From Hominilimicola fabiformis (GTDB taxonomy: Bacteria > Bacillota > Clostridia > UBA1381), in assembly GCF_020687385.1 (NCBI RefSeq), contig NZ_JAJEQM010000016.1, forward strand, positions 1 to 64,000: a stretch of DNA of 64,000 bases. Reading direction: 5' to 3'. Shown piece after piece: positions 46,597-54,435 of this stretch. A program made the translations under genes and the position numbers. Numbering within the stretch: position 1 is the first letter of the stretch; each line of letters begins with the position of its first letter. Under the pieces are notes generated by a model. It searched no databases. It worked only from the letters and a program-made list of their open reading frames with translations, and was not told the origin of the DNA.

Positions 46597-46947
46597 TTAT
46601 TTCTTTTTCGTACTTTCTTTGATTATTCGTCTGACTGATTTTTCGGAATAATCATATTTTTTCGCTAATGTTTTGACATTAGTACCGTCATACTCTTTAA
46701 TTATCATCTCCTTTACACATTGTGTATCAAAAAATCGCACAGGGAAGTTTACCTGTGTACCTTTGAACATTTGATGAATGGTTAAAGCTGTTTCAATTCC
46801 AAGCTGTTCACTGATTTCTCTGTACACCTTGTGGAATAAATTTTTGTCGTATTCGCTCATTTCCATCACCCCATGAGTGTATTGTAGCACACCTTTCGGA
46901 ACGGTACAAATCTCAATGTCATTGACTTTTTCTGTATGTTTGTCCAT
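46597..46947 (-). CDS. Mor-transcription-activator-like DNA-binding protein
   Basis: 116 residues from ATG 46947, 4 bases after GGAGGT (an ATG 12 bases upstream is badly spaced). The middle part has LGIETALTIHQMFKGTQVNFPVRFFD, and the C-terminal helix-turn-helix reads NVKTLAKKYDYSEKSVRRII. This is the Mor/C family pattern first known in phage Mu and common as small regulators in Firmicutes. Probably controls its own three-gene group. Confidence 0.75.
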   Translation of the reverse strand: MDKHTEKVNDIEICTVPKGVLQYTHGVMEMSEYDKNLFHKVYREISEQLGIETALTIHQMFKGTQVNFPVRFFDTQCVKEMIIKEYDGTNVKTLAKKYDYSEKSVRRIIKESTKKK

Positions 46948-47162
46948 TTTTACCTCCATAAGTATAAGATAGCTATCAAGGTAAGAATATATATTTATAT
47001 AACGAGTAAATTCAGATAGGGTAGTATAGATTAATATAAATTAAAATAATATAAAATTAAGTTGTAAAAAAATAGTGAACTGTTGCGTAAAAAATAATAC
47101 AAAAAAACACTACAAACCTCATGGTTTATAGTGTTTCCGTGTCCCAACGTTGTGGGAATTGT

Positions 47163-47253
47163 TGGCGGAGAAGGAGGGATTTGAACCCTCGCGCCAGTTT
47201 CCCGACCTACACCCTTAGCAGGGGCGCCTCTTCGGCCTCTTGAGTACTTCTCC
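47163..47253 (-). tRNA. tRNA-Ser (anticodon GCU)
   Basis: Acceptor arms GGAGAAG/CTTCTCC, anticodon loop CTGCTAA (GCU, reads AGY), long variable arm as required for Ser, G73 and encoded CCA. Confidence 0.96.
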
Positions 47254-47341
47254 ATAAAAGAAAAGCATACAACAAGTTAAAATTGCTGCCGTTCTAAATA
47301 GCAATTAGCTTTGTATGCAGTACAAAATATAAAATTTTAAA

Positions 47342-47430
47342 TGGAGGAGAGAGTGGGATTCGAACCCACGGACGGCGGAACCGTCACCGGTTTTCAAGAC
47401 CGGCTCTTTCAACCACTCAGACATCTCTCC
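47342..47430 (-). tRNA. tRNA-Ser (anticodon UGA)
   Basis: Acceptor arms GGAGAGA/TCTCTCC, anticodon loop CTTGAAA (UGA), long variable arm, encoded CCA. The discriminator base reads T where G is usual for Ser. Confidence 0.95.
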
Positions 47431-47571
47431 AGATGTTTGTTCATCAGCTCAACTGACAAAAATTATTATAGCAGAACATATACCTTTTGTCAACACTTTT
47501 TTTGAAAAAAATTAAACTTTTTTTAGTGAACTTTCAAAACCATAGGTTTTAAGCCGTTTTCATAACAAAAA

Positions 47572-47596
47572 ACTGTCGATTTTTTTAATCGACAGT
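47572..47596 (-). terminator. Terminator of the MATE gene
   Basis: ACTGTCGATT and AATCGACAGT form a 10-bp stem; on the minus strand it is followed by T6 after the stem. Confidence 0.85.
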
Positions 47597-47602
47597 CAAA
47601 AA

Positions 47603-48928
47603 TTACGCATTTTTATGAAAAACTTTTTTATAAAAAATCATACTGACACTGCAAGTTATAATTTCTGTAACCGGAAAAGTGAGCCATACATAATTAAGTC
47701 CTGCGAACGAAAATACCCAGGCAAGAGGAACAAGAAGTACAACTTGTCTTAGCACTGTTATAAAAATACTTTCCTTACCTTTTCCGATAGCCTGAAACAA
47801 AATAGGGAATGTAAGCGAGAGTGCGGCGGGTACGAAGCTTGCTCCGATTATTCGGAAAGCCACATTACCTATATTCAAAACTTCTGTATCATTTGAGAAT
47901 ATTCCAATTGACTGTTTTGGCAAAAGCACAAATATCGCCACGCCTAAAAGCATAAATGCGGCAGATACGGCAACAGTTTCCCAAAACACGCGTTTACATC
48001 TGTCTTTTCTGTTTATCGCATAATTAAAGCTCAATACAGGCACTATGCAGACGCCGAGAGCATTAAGCGGAATAAAGAAGAAACTTTGAAGTTTATAATA
48101 AATACCGAGCACGGTTACGGATGCATCAGAGAATGACGCAAGAAGTACGTTCAGTCCGAGAATATATACAGTCCACAATGCTTGCATAATAATATTCGGC
48201 AGTCCTGCTGCATATATTTGTTTTACATACGGCAAAAATATATTTAATTTCGGCGGCTTATAAAATCCTTTAATACCTGTTATGGCGGCGGCGAGCGACT
48301 GACCTATGACAGTTGCAATAGCCGCACCTGCAACACCCATCGGTTTAATTCCGAACATTCCGAAAATTAAAATAGGGTCGAGTACAATATTTGTCAATGC
48401 ACCGACAATCTGAGCAATCATAGGTGTTTTCATATCTCCTTGTGACTGCAAAATCTTTGTCCAAGTGCTTTCAAGGAATATTCCCAAGCTGAAAATTCCG
48501 ATTATTTTACCGTATGTAATAGTATACTCATGTACAATTTCAGATTCTGCCGAGATTAAGGCATACGGTTTTATGATGAAAAATGAAATTAAAGCGAATA
48601 TGAACCAGCTCACAACAGCCATAACAGTTCCTATTCCGGCGGTGTTAATCGCTTTGGAAGTTCGCTTTTGACCGTAAAACCGTGCCATAACGGTATTGAC
48701 GCCGACACCTGTTCCGACTGCAACGGCACATATCAAAAGTTGCATAGGGTATATTACAGAAAGTGCCGTCAGTGCGTATCCTGAGAATTTACCGATGAAA
48801 AAACTGTCTACTATATTATATAAAGATTGAATAAGCTGTGCCAGCATAACGGGCGGCGCAAGCTTAAATAAAATTTTCATTGTTTTTTCGGTACCGAAAT
48901 ACTGATTATCCGAAGGTGCTTTACTCAT
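47603..48928 (-). CDS. MATE-family multidrug efflux transporter
   Basis: 441 residues with twelve membrane helices in two related halves. The family start is LFKLAPPVMLAQLIQSLYNIVDSFFIGKFS, with GTGVGVNTVMARFYGQ and KPMGVAGAAIATVIGQ. MATE pumps expel cationic drugs or metabolites using Na+ or H+ gradients. Single gene between terminators; no neighbouring regulator. Confidence 0.94.
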   Translation of the reverse strand: MSKAPSDNQYFGTEKTMKILFKLAPPVMLAQLIQSLYNIVDSFFIGKFSGYALTALSVIYPMQLLICAVAVGTGVGVNTVMARFYGQKRTSKAINTAGIGTVMAVVSWFIFALISFFIIKPYALISAESEIVHEYTITYGKIIGIFSLGIFLESTWTKILQSQGDMKTPMIAQIVGALTNIVLDPILIFGMFGIKPMGVAGAAIATVIGQSLAAAITGIKGFYKPPKLNIFLPYVKQIYAAGLPNIIMQALWTVYILGLNVLLASFSDASVTVLGIYYKLQSFFFIPLNALGVCIVPVLSFNYAINRKDRCKRVFWETVAVSAAFMLLGVAIFVLLPKQSIGIFSNDTEVLNIGNVAFRIIGASFVPAALSLTFPILFQAIGKGKESIFITVLRQVVLLVPLAWVFSFAGLNYVWLTFPVTEIITCSVSMIFYKKVFHKNA

Positions 48929-48991
48929 ACATATGCTCCTTTGTATATTTTTTGCATATCAAGTATAGCACCTTTCAAAGTGAATTGCAAT

Positions 48992-49034
48992 AAAAAAGCA
49001 CCGAACAAAGTTTAATTTATTCAGTGCTTTTTTA
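48992..49034. terminator. Terminator-like hairpin between 48928 and 49037
   Basis: AAAAGCACCGAA and TTCAGTGCTTTT pair (one mismatch), with A- and T-runs on both sides. It would end the gene at 49037 on the minus strand. Confidence 0.75.
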
Positions 49035-49036
49035 TT

Positions 49037-49258
49037 TCAAATGAAATCTTCGATAACATCTCTTAAATGATGTAATGAAAGTTCGTTTTCATTACAAACA
49101 TTCACAAATTTTTCGGCGTCATCCTTACATGGAAAAACATCTGAAACAAAAGTTATTAGTTCGTGAGCCTGTGTATTATAAGCACCTATCCCATAGGTGA
49201 TGTATTCTCCCATACATAAATCACACATTTTTTCTTCAATCACTCCGTAGTTTACCAT
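49037..49258 (-). CDS. DUF6514-like small protein
   Basis: 73 residues, ATG behind AAAAGGAGA. The sequence pattern (YGIGAYN start strand, a Cys-Asn turn VCNENELSLHHL, then RDVIEDFI) matches the short DUF6514-type proteins seen widely in Clostridia. A CDLC pair near residue 12 is extra. Function unknown. Monocistronic. Confidence 0.6.
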   Translation of the reverse strand: MVNYGVIEEKMCDLCMGEYITYGIGAYNTQAHELITFVSDVFPCKDDAEKFVNVCNENELSLHHLRDVIEDFI

Positions 49259-49355
49259 TTTATACTTCTCCTTTTATCCTTTTGTATGATGAAATTATAG
49301 CATAAATAACCGTAGAAATATGAATTTATTGAAAATGAAGGTGTTTACGATGAAT

Positions 49356-49385
49356 TTGACAAAAAATACATATTTGTGGTATAAT
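49356..49385 (+). promoter_or_regulatory. Promoter of the LytTR-Hpt gene
   Basis: TTGACA (49356-49361), an 18-base spacer, TATAAT (49380-49385). Confidence 0.82.
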
Positions 49386-49422
49386 TATGATAGAATAATT
49401 CCTTGTGAGGTGAACACAAAAA

Positions 49423-50520
49423 GTGGATATTGCAGTTTGTGATGACAATCTAAGTGATAGGGAAATAATCCGTCAGCAACTAAGTATCTATTTCTCAGAT
49501 AGATTTATTGAATACAATATTGATAGCTATGAAAACGGCGTTAATTTAATTTATTCGATAGAAGATGGGGAGTATTATGATATAATATTTCTTGATATGT
49601 ATATGGACAAGTTAAACGGAATACAAGTTGCGGAAAAGCTTAGAAATATGAATTATAAAGGTAAGATTATATTTCTTACCGCAACGTCAAAATATGCGGT
49701 TGAAAGTTATGACGTTGAGGCGAGCGGCTATTTGGTTAAGCCGCACGATATAGATAAAATCAGCATGGTACTTGACAGAGTGCTGAGCAATTATGAAAAT
49801 GTGCATACATACCAAATAAAAAAACGCAATTCCGTAATTCAAGTGTTGTACAGTGAGATTGAATATATTGAGAGCAGTAATTCAAAATGTATTCTTCATC
49901 GCACAGACGGAAACAAGTACACAATATATAAGAAACTTAATGATATTGAGGAAGAAATAAATCATAGAGCATTTTTGAGATGTCATCAGAGTTATCTTGT
50001 TAATATGAACAAGATAGAGAGTGTTGAGAATGATTTTACAATGAAATCGGGCGATGTTGTGCCGATAAGAACTCGAAATTTGAATGAAATAAAAAAAGAA
50101 TACTATAATTATATTGAATACAGAGGTAATATTGCAGGAACAACCAAGAGACTGAAAGTTTTTTATGATAAAGTCGGAGGTGATTTTGAAGTAGTCAAAA
50201 GAAGACTCATTGATGAAAAATATGTTGTCCGCTTTGTACAGTGTTTCAAAAACGATACCGCTTTTAATGAATTGAAAAAGGCTTTGAATGAAGAATTGTA
50301 TGAAAAAGCGTATCTTTGTGCGCATACTCTGAAAGGCTCGTCAGTAAGTCTTGATTTCGGAAAACTTTATAAGGCAAGTTCGGCTCTTACGGAAACTCTT
50401 TATAACATTAATCATAATGGAGAAGATTGTGATAAAATTTTGATTGATAAGCAATTTGGGGAAGTTGCAAAAGAATATAAAAATGTTATTAATAGTATGC
50501 AAATAATAGAAGAAGACTGA
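49423..50520 (+). CDS. Response regulator with LytTR and C-terminal Hpt domains
   Basis: 365 residues, GTG start behind GAGGTGA. Residues 1-118 are a receiver, with the acidic pair in DDN near 6, phospho-acceptor Asp58 in FLDMYMD, and a K in YLVKPHD. Residues about 125-225 are a LytTR DNA-binding domain (HRAFLRCHQSYLVNM). Residues about 255-360 form a histidine phosphotransfer bundle with AHTLKGSS (His301). No histidine kinase is near. The fused Hpt would let the protein take part in a phosphorelay both as receiver and as donor, or serve to tune its own phosphorylation. Confidence 0.85.
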   Translation: MDIAVCDDNLSDREIIRQQLSIYFSDRFIEYNIDSYENGVNLIYSIEDGEYYDIIFLDMYMDKLNGIQVAEKLRNMNYKGKIIFLTATSKYAVESYDVEASGYLVKPHDIDKISMVLDRVLSNYENVHTYQIKKRNSVIQVLYSEIEYIESSNSKCILHRTDGNKYTIYKKLNDIEEEINHRAFLRCHQSYLVNMNKIESVENDFTMKSGDVVPIRTRNLNEIKKEYYNYIEYRGNIAGTTKRLKVFYDKVGGDFEVVKRRLIDEKYVVRFVQCFKNDTAFNELKKALNEELYEKAYLCAHTLKGSSVSLDFGKLYKASSALTETLYNINHNGEDCDKILIDKQFGEVAKEYKNVINSMQIIEED

Positions 50521-50607
50521 CATTGTATTAAAATCTCGTTTAATGAACTCAATATATTTCTGCATAAATATAGTTCTAAGAGGCTATATTTTGTTTTTGT
50601 ACAAAAA

Positions 50608-50635
50608 AATATCCGAACCAAAGTTCGGATATTAC
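50608..50635. terminator. Hairpin at the edge of the integrated element
   Basis: AATATCCGAAC (50608-50618) and GTTCGGATATT (50623-50633) pair around CAAA, preceded by A7. On the minus strand the A-run becomes a T-run, placed to end transcription coming leftward from the tRNA-Lys fragment. Confidence 0.75.
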
Positions 50636-50641
50636 AACTTG

Positions 50642-50688
50642 TGGTACGCGATCAGGGGCTCGAACCCTGGACACCCTGATTAAGAGTG
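50642..50688 (-). other. 3' half of a tRNA-Lys (CUU) gene: probable att site
   Basis: The minus strand reads from the anticodon loop (CTCTTAA, anticodon CUU) through the 3' anticodon stem ATCAG, the variable loop, a good T-arm (CAGGG-TTCGAGC-CCCTG), the acceptor 3' strand ATCGCGT, A73 and CCA. The 5' half (acceptor 5' strand, D-arm) is absent: sequence after 50688 does not match. A tRNA 3' half of this length is what tyrosine-type integrases duplicate on insertion, so this is the left end of an element that extends to the right. Confidence 0.8.
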
Positions 50689-51010
50689 GAACCAGATGTG
50701 TTTTATTTATTTTTATAGTGATTTATTTAAGACCTTTTAATCATGTAAAAATGGCATTACATAGCCATTTATTCATGTTTATACTGTATAAAAAGGGATT
50801 TTTGAAAAATACATAAATCATCTAAAAAATCCAAAGTGTTAGAAAAATGTTAGAAAGAAAAAATGTAGTCTGCTGACAATTCTAACTAGAAAATCTAAAC
50901 GGTTTCTAGTTGGTAAATTAAATAAAGGTACACATATTTTTAACAATAAATATAATTCGATTTTTTAGAATATAAATTAAAATCATATAATTAAATAATA
51001 CTTATTAAAG
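50689..51010. other. AT-rich gene-free stretch at element end
   Basis: No gene is seen. It holds short direct repeats (GTTAGAAA at about 50838 and 50849) and a perfect 9-bp inverted repeat AACTAGAAA/TTTCTAGTT (50884-50892, 50903-50911). Repeats like these beside an att fragment could be integrase arm-binding sites, but this is inference only. Confidence 0.4.
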
Positions 51011-51048
51011 AGACTTGATTTTCAAAACTTTGAATTTCAAGTCTTTTT
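51011..51048 (+). terminator. Terminator-like hairpin upstream of the ParB-like gene
   Basis: AGACTTGA...TTCAAA (51011-51026) folds back onto TTTGAA...TCAAGTCT (51029-51044) with two internal mismatches, then TTTTATTT. It may insulate the element genes from transcripts entering through the att side. Confidence 0.7.
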
Positions 51049-51079
51049 ATTTGCAAAAATTTAAAAAGGAGGACTGACT

Positions 51080-51100
51080 ATGCTGTGGAAAGGGACATAG
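51080..51100 (+). other. Six-codon reading frame behind a strong ribosome site
   Basis: AAAAAGGAGG (51063-51072) precedes ATG 51080, but the frame reads only MLWKGT before TAG. It may be a leader peptide or the remains of a gene cut by a frameshift; the ParB-like gene follows with its own ribosome site. Confidence 0.3.
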
Positions 51101-51159
51101 AAGTAATTTTACACAGACAAACATCTAATCAAAAAAAGTAACAGAAGGGAGGAACTAAT

Positions 51160-52035
51160 ATGGATTTTGAACAGGAATTTGAAGTGATACCCGTAACAAG
51201 GGTAAAGATAACTGATACTGAGGCATATTCAAAGCATCCGTTCAGAGTGGTGCATAATAAAGCGCTTGAAATGCTTGCGGAGGATATAAAGGAGCATGGT
51301 CTGTTAAATCCAATTCTTGTGCGTGTATTAGGTTTTGGCGGCAGGTATGAAATTCTAAGCGGTCACAGACGAATGGAAGCGTTGAAGCTTAATGGTGAAA
51401 CAGAGGCAGATGTACGCATTATTAAGTGTACTGACATAGAAGCGGCAAATATCGTTATAAAGTCTAATCTTCTGCAAAGGGATAAGATATTACCGTCAGA
51501 ACGCGCAAAAGTATATATGCTTCGTAACGAATGTCTGAAAAAGGAGAAAGGCAATTTGTCCACCGGGTGGACAAAGCTGGATGAAAATACGCAGAAAGCA
51601 TTGGCTAAAGAATTTGACGTGTCCAAAAGCAATATATATGAGTATATTCGTCTAAACTATTTAATTGATGATTTACTCATTTTAGTGGACAGCGGAAAAA
51701 TAAAAATTAAAATATCGGTCGCTTTATCATATTTTTCAAAGGAATGTCAAAGTATAATACATCAATATTTCTTTGTAGATAAAAAAGATATATTAAATAG
51801 CGAATATGTCAAGAAAATAAAGAAGTACAGAAATAATCTTACTATTGAAATTCTGGAAAAGATAACTGCAGAACTTGGCGAACCGAAACAGAAGTCCGAA
51901 AGATATGTTGATGCCTTTGTAAAGAAGTATGTTGGTAAGTTCCATAGTGAACAGGAAATGGCGGACGTGCTTGAAAAACTGCTCATAGGTTATCTTAAAG
52001 ACAATAAGCTGCTTGATAAGAAAGGCGGTGGATAA
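51160..52035 (+). CDS. ParB-like nuclease-domain protein (IbrB-like)
   Basis: 291 residues, ATG behind AAGGGAGG. The N-terminal ParB/sulfiredoxin-like domain has LAEDIKEHGLLNPILVR and LSGHRRMEALK (GHRR at 68-71), a ribbon-helix region and a helix-turn-helix LAKEFDVSKSNIYEYIRL (about 147-164), and a helical C-terminus. Its stop overlaps the next start (TAATG). Pairing of a ParB-like protein with a PAPS-reductase-like protein recalls IbrB/IbrA of E. coli prophages, which act in regulation. Alternatively it is a plain partition protein, but no ParA partner adjoins it. Confidence 0.82.
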   Translation: MDFEQEFEVIPVTRVKITDTEAYSKHPFRVVHNKALEMLAEDIKEHGLLNPILVRVLGFGGRYEILSGHRRMEALKLNGETEADVRIIKCTDIEAANIVIKSNLLQRDKILPSERAKVYMLRNECLKKEKGNLSTGWTKLDENTQKALAKEFDVSKSNIYEYIRLNYLIDDLLILVDSGKIKIKISVALSYFSKECQSIIHQYFFVDKKDILNSEYVKKIKKYRNNLTIEILEKITAELGEPKQKSERYVDAFVKKYVGKFHSEQEMADVLEKLLIGYLKDNKLLDKKGGG

Positions 52036-52790
52036 TGAATACACTATGCTTCTGGTCAGGAGGAAAAGATTCGACTGCCTCAATAATTCTCGCTCATATA
52101 CATCATTTGCCGATTACGGAAATAGTTTTTTGCGAGGTTATGTTTGATAAAAGCAGGAATATATCGGGTGAAATACCTGAACATATTGATTTTATCAGAA
52201 ATATCGCAATACCGATATTTGAAGAATGGGGGTATAAGATAAAAATACTTCATGCCGATTGTGACTATATGGATTTATTTTTTCATACCGTTACAAGGTC
52301 AAAGACAGAAGAAAACAACGGTAAACACAGCGGTTGGCTTATCGGCGGCAGATGTGCAGGGAATGACCGATTAAAGATGAAGCCTATAAGACAGTATCGT
52401 AAAAGTATTGAGGGTGAGTATATAGAGTATGTGGGAATAGCGGCAGACGAGCCTAAACGCTTGGAACGTCTGACAGATAACAAACGGTCTTTACTGTATG
52501 AATACCACTGTACTGAGGAAATGGCTTATGAATTATGTAAGAATTACGGACTGTTATCGCCGATATATAGCTTTACGCGGCGCAATGGGTGTTGGTTTTG
52601 TCCTAATCAATCATATAATGAGCTTGCACATTTGAAGTTTTTGCATCCCGAATTATGGGAGGAGCTGAAAGTATTATCGTGTGTGCCTGATTTGGTATCG
52701 CGCGGGTTCAGGTATGGTGTACCATTTGACGAGGTGGAGGAAAGAATAGATAAAATAATAACGGAAAATTGGGGGCTTTTACATACATAG
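52035..52790 (+). CDS. PAPS-reductase/adenine-nucleotide alpha-hydrolase-like protein (IbrA-like)
   Basis: 251 residues, coupled to the ParB-like gene by TAATG. The PP-loop SGGKDST is at 8-14; a C-terminal FTRRNGCWFCPNQ gives a CxxC (186-189) like the metal- or sulfur-binding site in element-borne PAPS-reductase relatives. The family activates substrates by adenylation; a true sulfate-assimilation role is unlikely without cys genes nearby. Possible roles are nucleic-acid modification or regulation together with the ParB-like protein. Confidence 0.82.
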   Translation: MNTLCFWSGGKDSTASIILAHIHHLPITEIVFCEVMFDKSRNISGEIPEHIDFIRNIAIPIFEEWGYKIKILHADCDYMDLFFHTVTRSKTEENNGKHSGWLIGGRCAGNDRLKMKPIRQYRKSIEGEYIEYVGIAADEPKRLERLTDNKRSLLYEYHCTEEMAYELCKNYGLLSPIYSFTRRNGCWFCPNQSYNELAHLKFLHPELWEELKVLSCVPDLVSRGFRYGVPFDEVEERIDKIITENWGLLHT

Positions 52791-52846
52791 CCCTTGTTTT
52801 TTTTGTACTCAAAATTAAAAAGTAAGTAAAGTGTGGTGAATTTTTA

Positions 52847-53236
52847 TTGAAGCAAATTTATACATATTGTGATGAAAGCGGAGCGTCGCAGGTGCTTGAA
52901 TTTTTGAAACATTCCGATGACAAGGTAAAAAAGAAATTCAAGTATCAGCTTAGTATGCTTGTAATGGAGAACAAAATACTTCGAGAGCCTCATGTAAAGC
53001 ATTTTATCATAGAGCGTTACAGACAGTTTTATGAGTTTCGGATAAAGGTATCAAAAAAAATTGTGCGTATCATATTCTGTGAGAGGGACGATAATATCGT
53101 ACTTCTTCACGCTTTTTACAAGCACGATAAGCGCGACACCGAAAAGGCTCTTGAAAATGCCCTGAAGGTATATGAAAGTCTGGAAAGCGACAGCCTGCTC
53201 CCGTTTCAGTATCTTAAAGAGGTGATGCTAGGATGA
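52847..53236 (+). CDS. RelE/HigB (Gp49)-like toxin-fold protein
   Basis: 129 residues, TTG start; a weak ribosome site (GTGGTGAA) sits upstream. The Gp49/HigB pattern is seen: KHSDDKVKKKFKYQL helix, LREPHVKHF, YEFRIKV, IVRIIFCERDDNIVLLHAFYKHDKRD and a final helix. Members are mRNA-cleaving toxins, normally with a neighbouring helix-turn-helix antitoxin. Here no antitoxin follows; its end overlaps the CpaE-like gene by 4 bases. It may be a domesticated or orphan toxin, or the antitoxin may be elsewhere in the element. Confidence 0.7.
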   Translation: MKQIYTYCDESGASQVLEFLKHSDDKVKKKFKYQLSMLVMENKILREPHVKHFIIERYRQFYEFRIKVSKKIVRIIFCERDDNIVLLHAFYKHDKRDTEKALENALKVYESLESDSLLPFQYLKEVMLG

Positions 53237-54411
53237 TTAGTATCATAAGCGCGTTTGGAGGTCAGCATATTCAGGACGCACTGTATAAGGATATGCAAGG
53301 TCAGAATATGGTTTTTTCGTTAGAGGATTGCAGTAATGGTATCTCGCTGATTATGGCGGTTGAACAACACCCTGATGTTGACGTTATTGTAATCGGGCAT
53401 ACAGTGGTTAAGGATATAGAAACATATCTTTCACAAATACGGGAAATTACAAAGACAGCGCGTATTGTACTGCTCTTGAATGGCAAAAGACATCAGTATA
53501 TACAAGAGCAGTATGAGGGATATAACCGACGATATAATGTTGAGGATATTATCTTTGAGGGTGACGGTATAGACAAATTAAAAATTCTGTCTATTATGAA
53601 TAAGGGCAGGCTGACGGTTGAGCAGGAAATAAAAGAGGAAATACATGCTGAAAATCCGAGTCTGGCGGAAAAGCCTGTGGAGAAATCTAAAGAAAATTCC
53701 ATCGAAAATCAGACGGGAAAATCTGATGTGGCTGAGTTTGATATAAAGCCGGAGGCAAAACCCAAAAGGGAAAAGCCTGAAAAACTCAAGAGAGAAAAGC
53801 CTAAGCGAGAAAAAACGCCTGTCATAGATATTAAGCCCAAAAAGAAAAAAGTATTACAGCATAAGTCAGCGGACAAATGCACAGTTATTTCTCTTTTTGG
53901 CACAACGCATGGCGCAGGCGTCACGAATATGACGGCGAGCCTTGCGGAATATCTGGTTATGAACGGTAAAAAGGTAATAGCCTTTAATCTTTCCGGCGGC
54001 GATGAGTTCAGGTATATAAACGGACAGGCGCAGTACAGAGATGTAAAATCATTTGACATATCTGAATTTGAAAAGGACTATGACGTTATTCTCATTGACC
54101 TTGGAACGCCATATAGAATAAGCAGCGGAGGAAAATATAACGGTTTTTCGGACGGGTATGATTACAGGAATATAGAATTTCTGAAAAAATCGTCCTTGCA
54201 GATTGTAATGTCGCTGTCGGACGCTTGGCATATAAAGAAATGCGAATACTTTTTAACAGATGAACAGTGGGCGGGGCAAATATCAAATTCATATATATTT
54301 CTGTTTGATACCGAGCCGCCTAAGTCATTGCAGAAATACGCGGTCAATATGTTTGACCGTAACAGTCAGAGCTTTGCAGAGGAAATTGCAAGGCTTTTTT
54401 TGACGGAATAA
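53233..54411 (+). CDS. CpaE-like protein with degenerate P-loop
   Basis: 392 residues. The N-terminal receiver-like domain (1-135) lacks a clear phospho-Asp triad. A Lys/Glu/Pro-rich basic linker follows (about 150-215), then a MinD/ParA-type fold. The P-loop position reads FGTTHGAGVTN (222-232), without the catalytic Lys of GKGGxGKT. CpaE-type proteins place Tad pili at a cell site. A second CpaE-like gene two positions on keeps an intact P-loop, so this one may be a structural partner. Confidence 0.72.
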   Translation: MISIISAFGGQHIQDALYKDMQGQNMVFSLEDCSNGISLIMAVEQHPDVDVIVIGHTVVKDIETYLSQIREITKTARIVLLLNGKRHQYIQEQYEGYNRRYNVEDIIFEGDGIDKLKILSIMNKGRLTVEQEIKEEIHAENPSLAEKPVEKSKENSIENQTGKSDVAEFDIKPEAKPKREKPEKLKREKPKREKTPVIDIKPKKKKVLQHKSADKCTVISLFGTTHGAGVTNMTASLAEYLVMNGKKVIAFNLSGGDEFRYINGQAQYRDVKSFDISEFEKDYDVILIDLGTPYRISSGGKYNGFSDGYDYRNIEFLKKSSLQIVMSLSDAWHIKKCEYFLTDEQWAGQISNSYIFLFDTEPPKSLQKYAVNMFDRNSQSFAEEIARLFLTE

Positions 54412-54435
54412 AAAATATAGTAGGAGTGATAAGAT

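Noticed and set aside
47031-47255. 74-residue minus-strand frame
   Set aside because: It is read straight through the tRNA-Ser (GCU) gene, so it is not a protein gene.
52035-52790. Sulfate-assimilation PAPS reductase
   Set aside because: No other sulfate genes are present; the coupling with a ParB-like gene and the CWFC site indicate the element-borne relatives.
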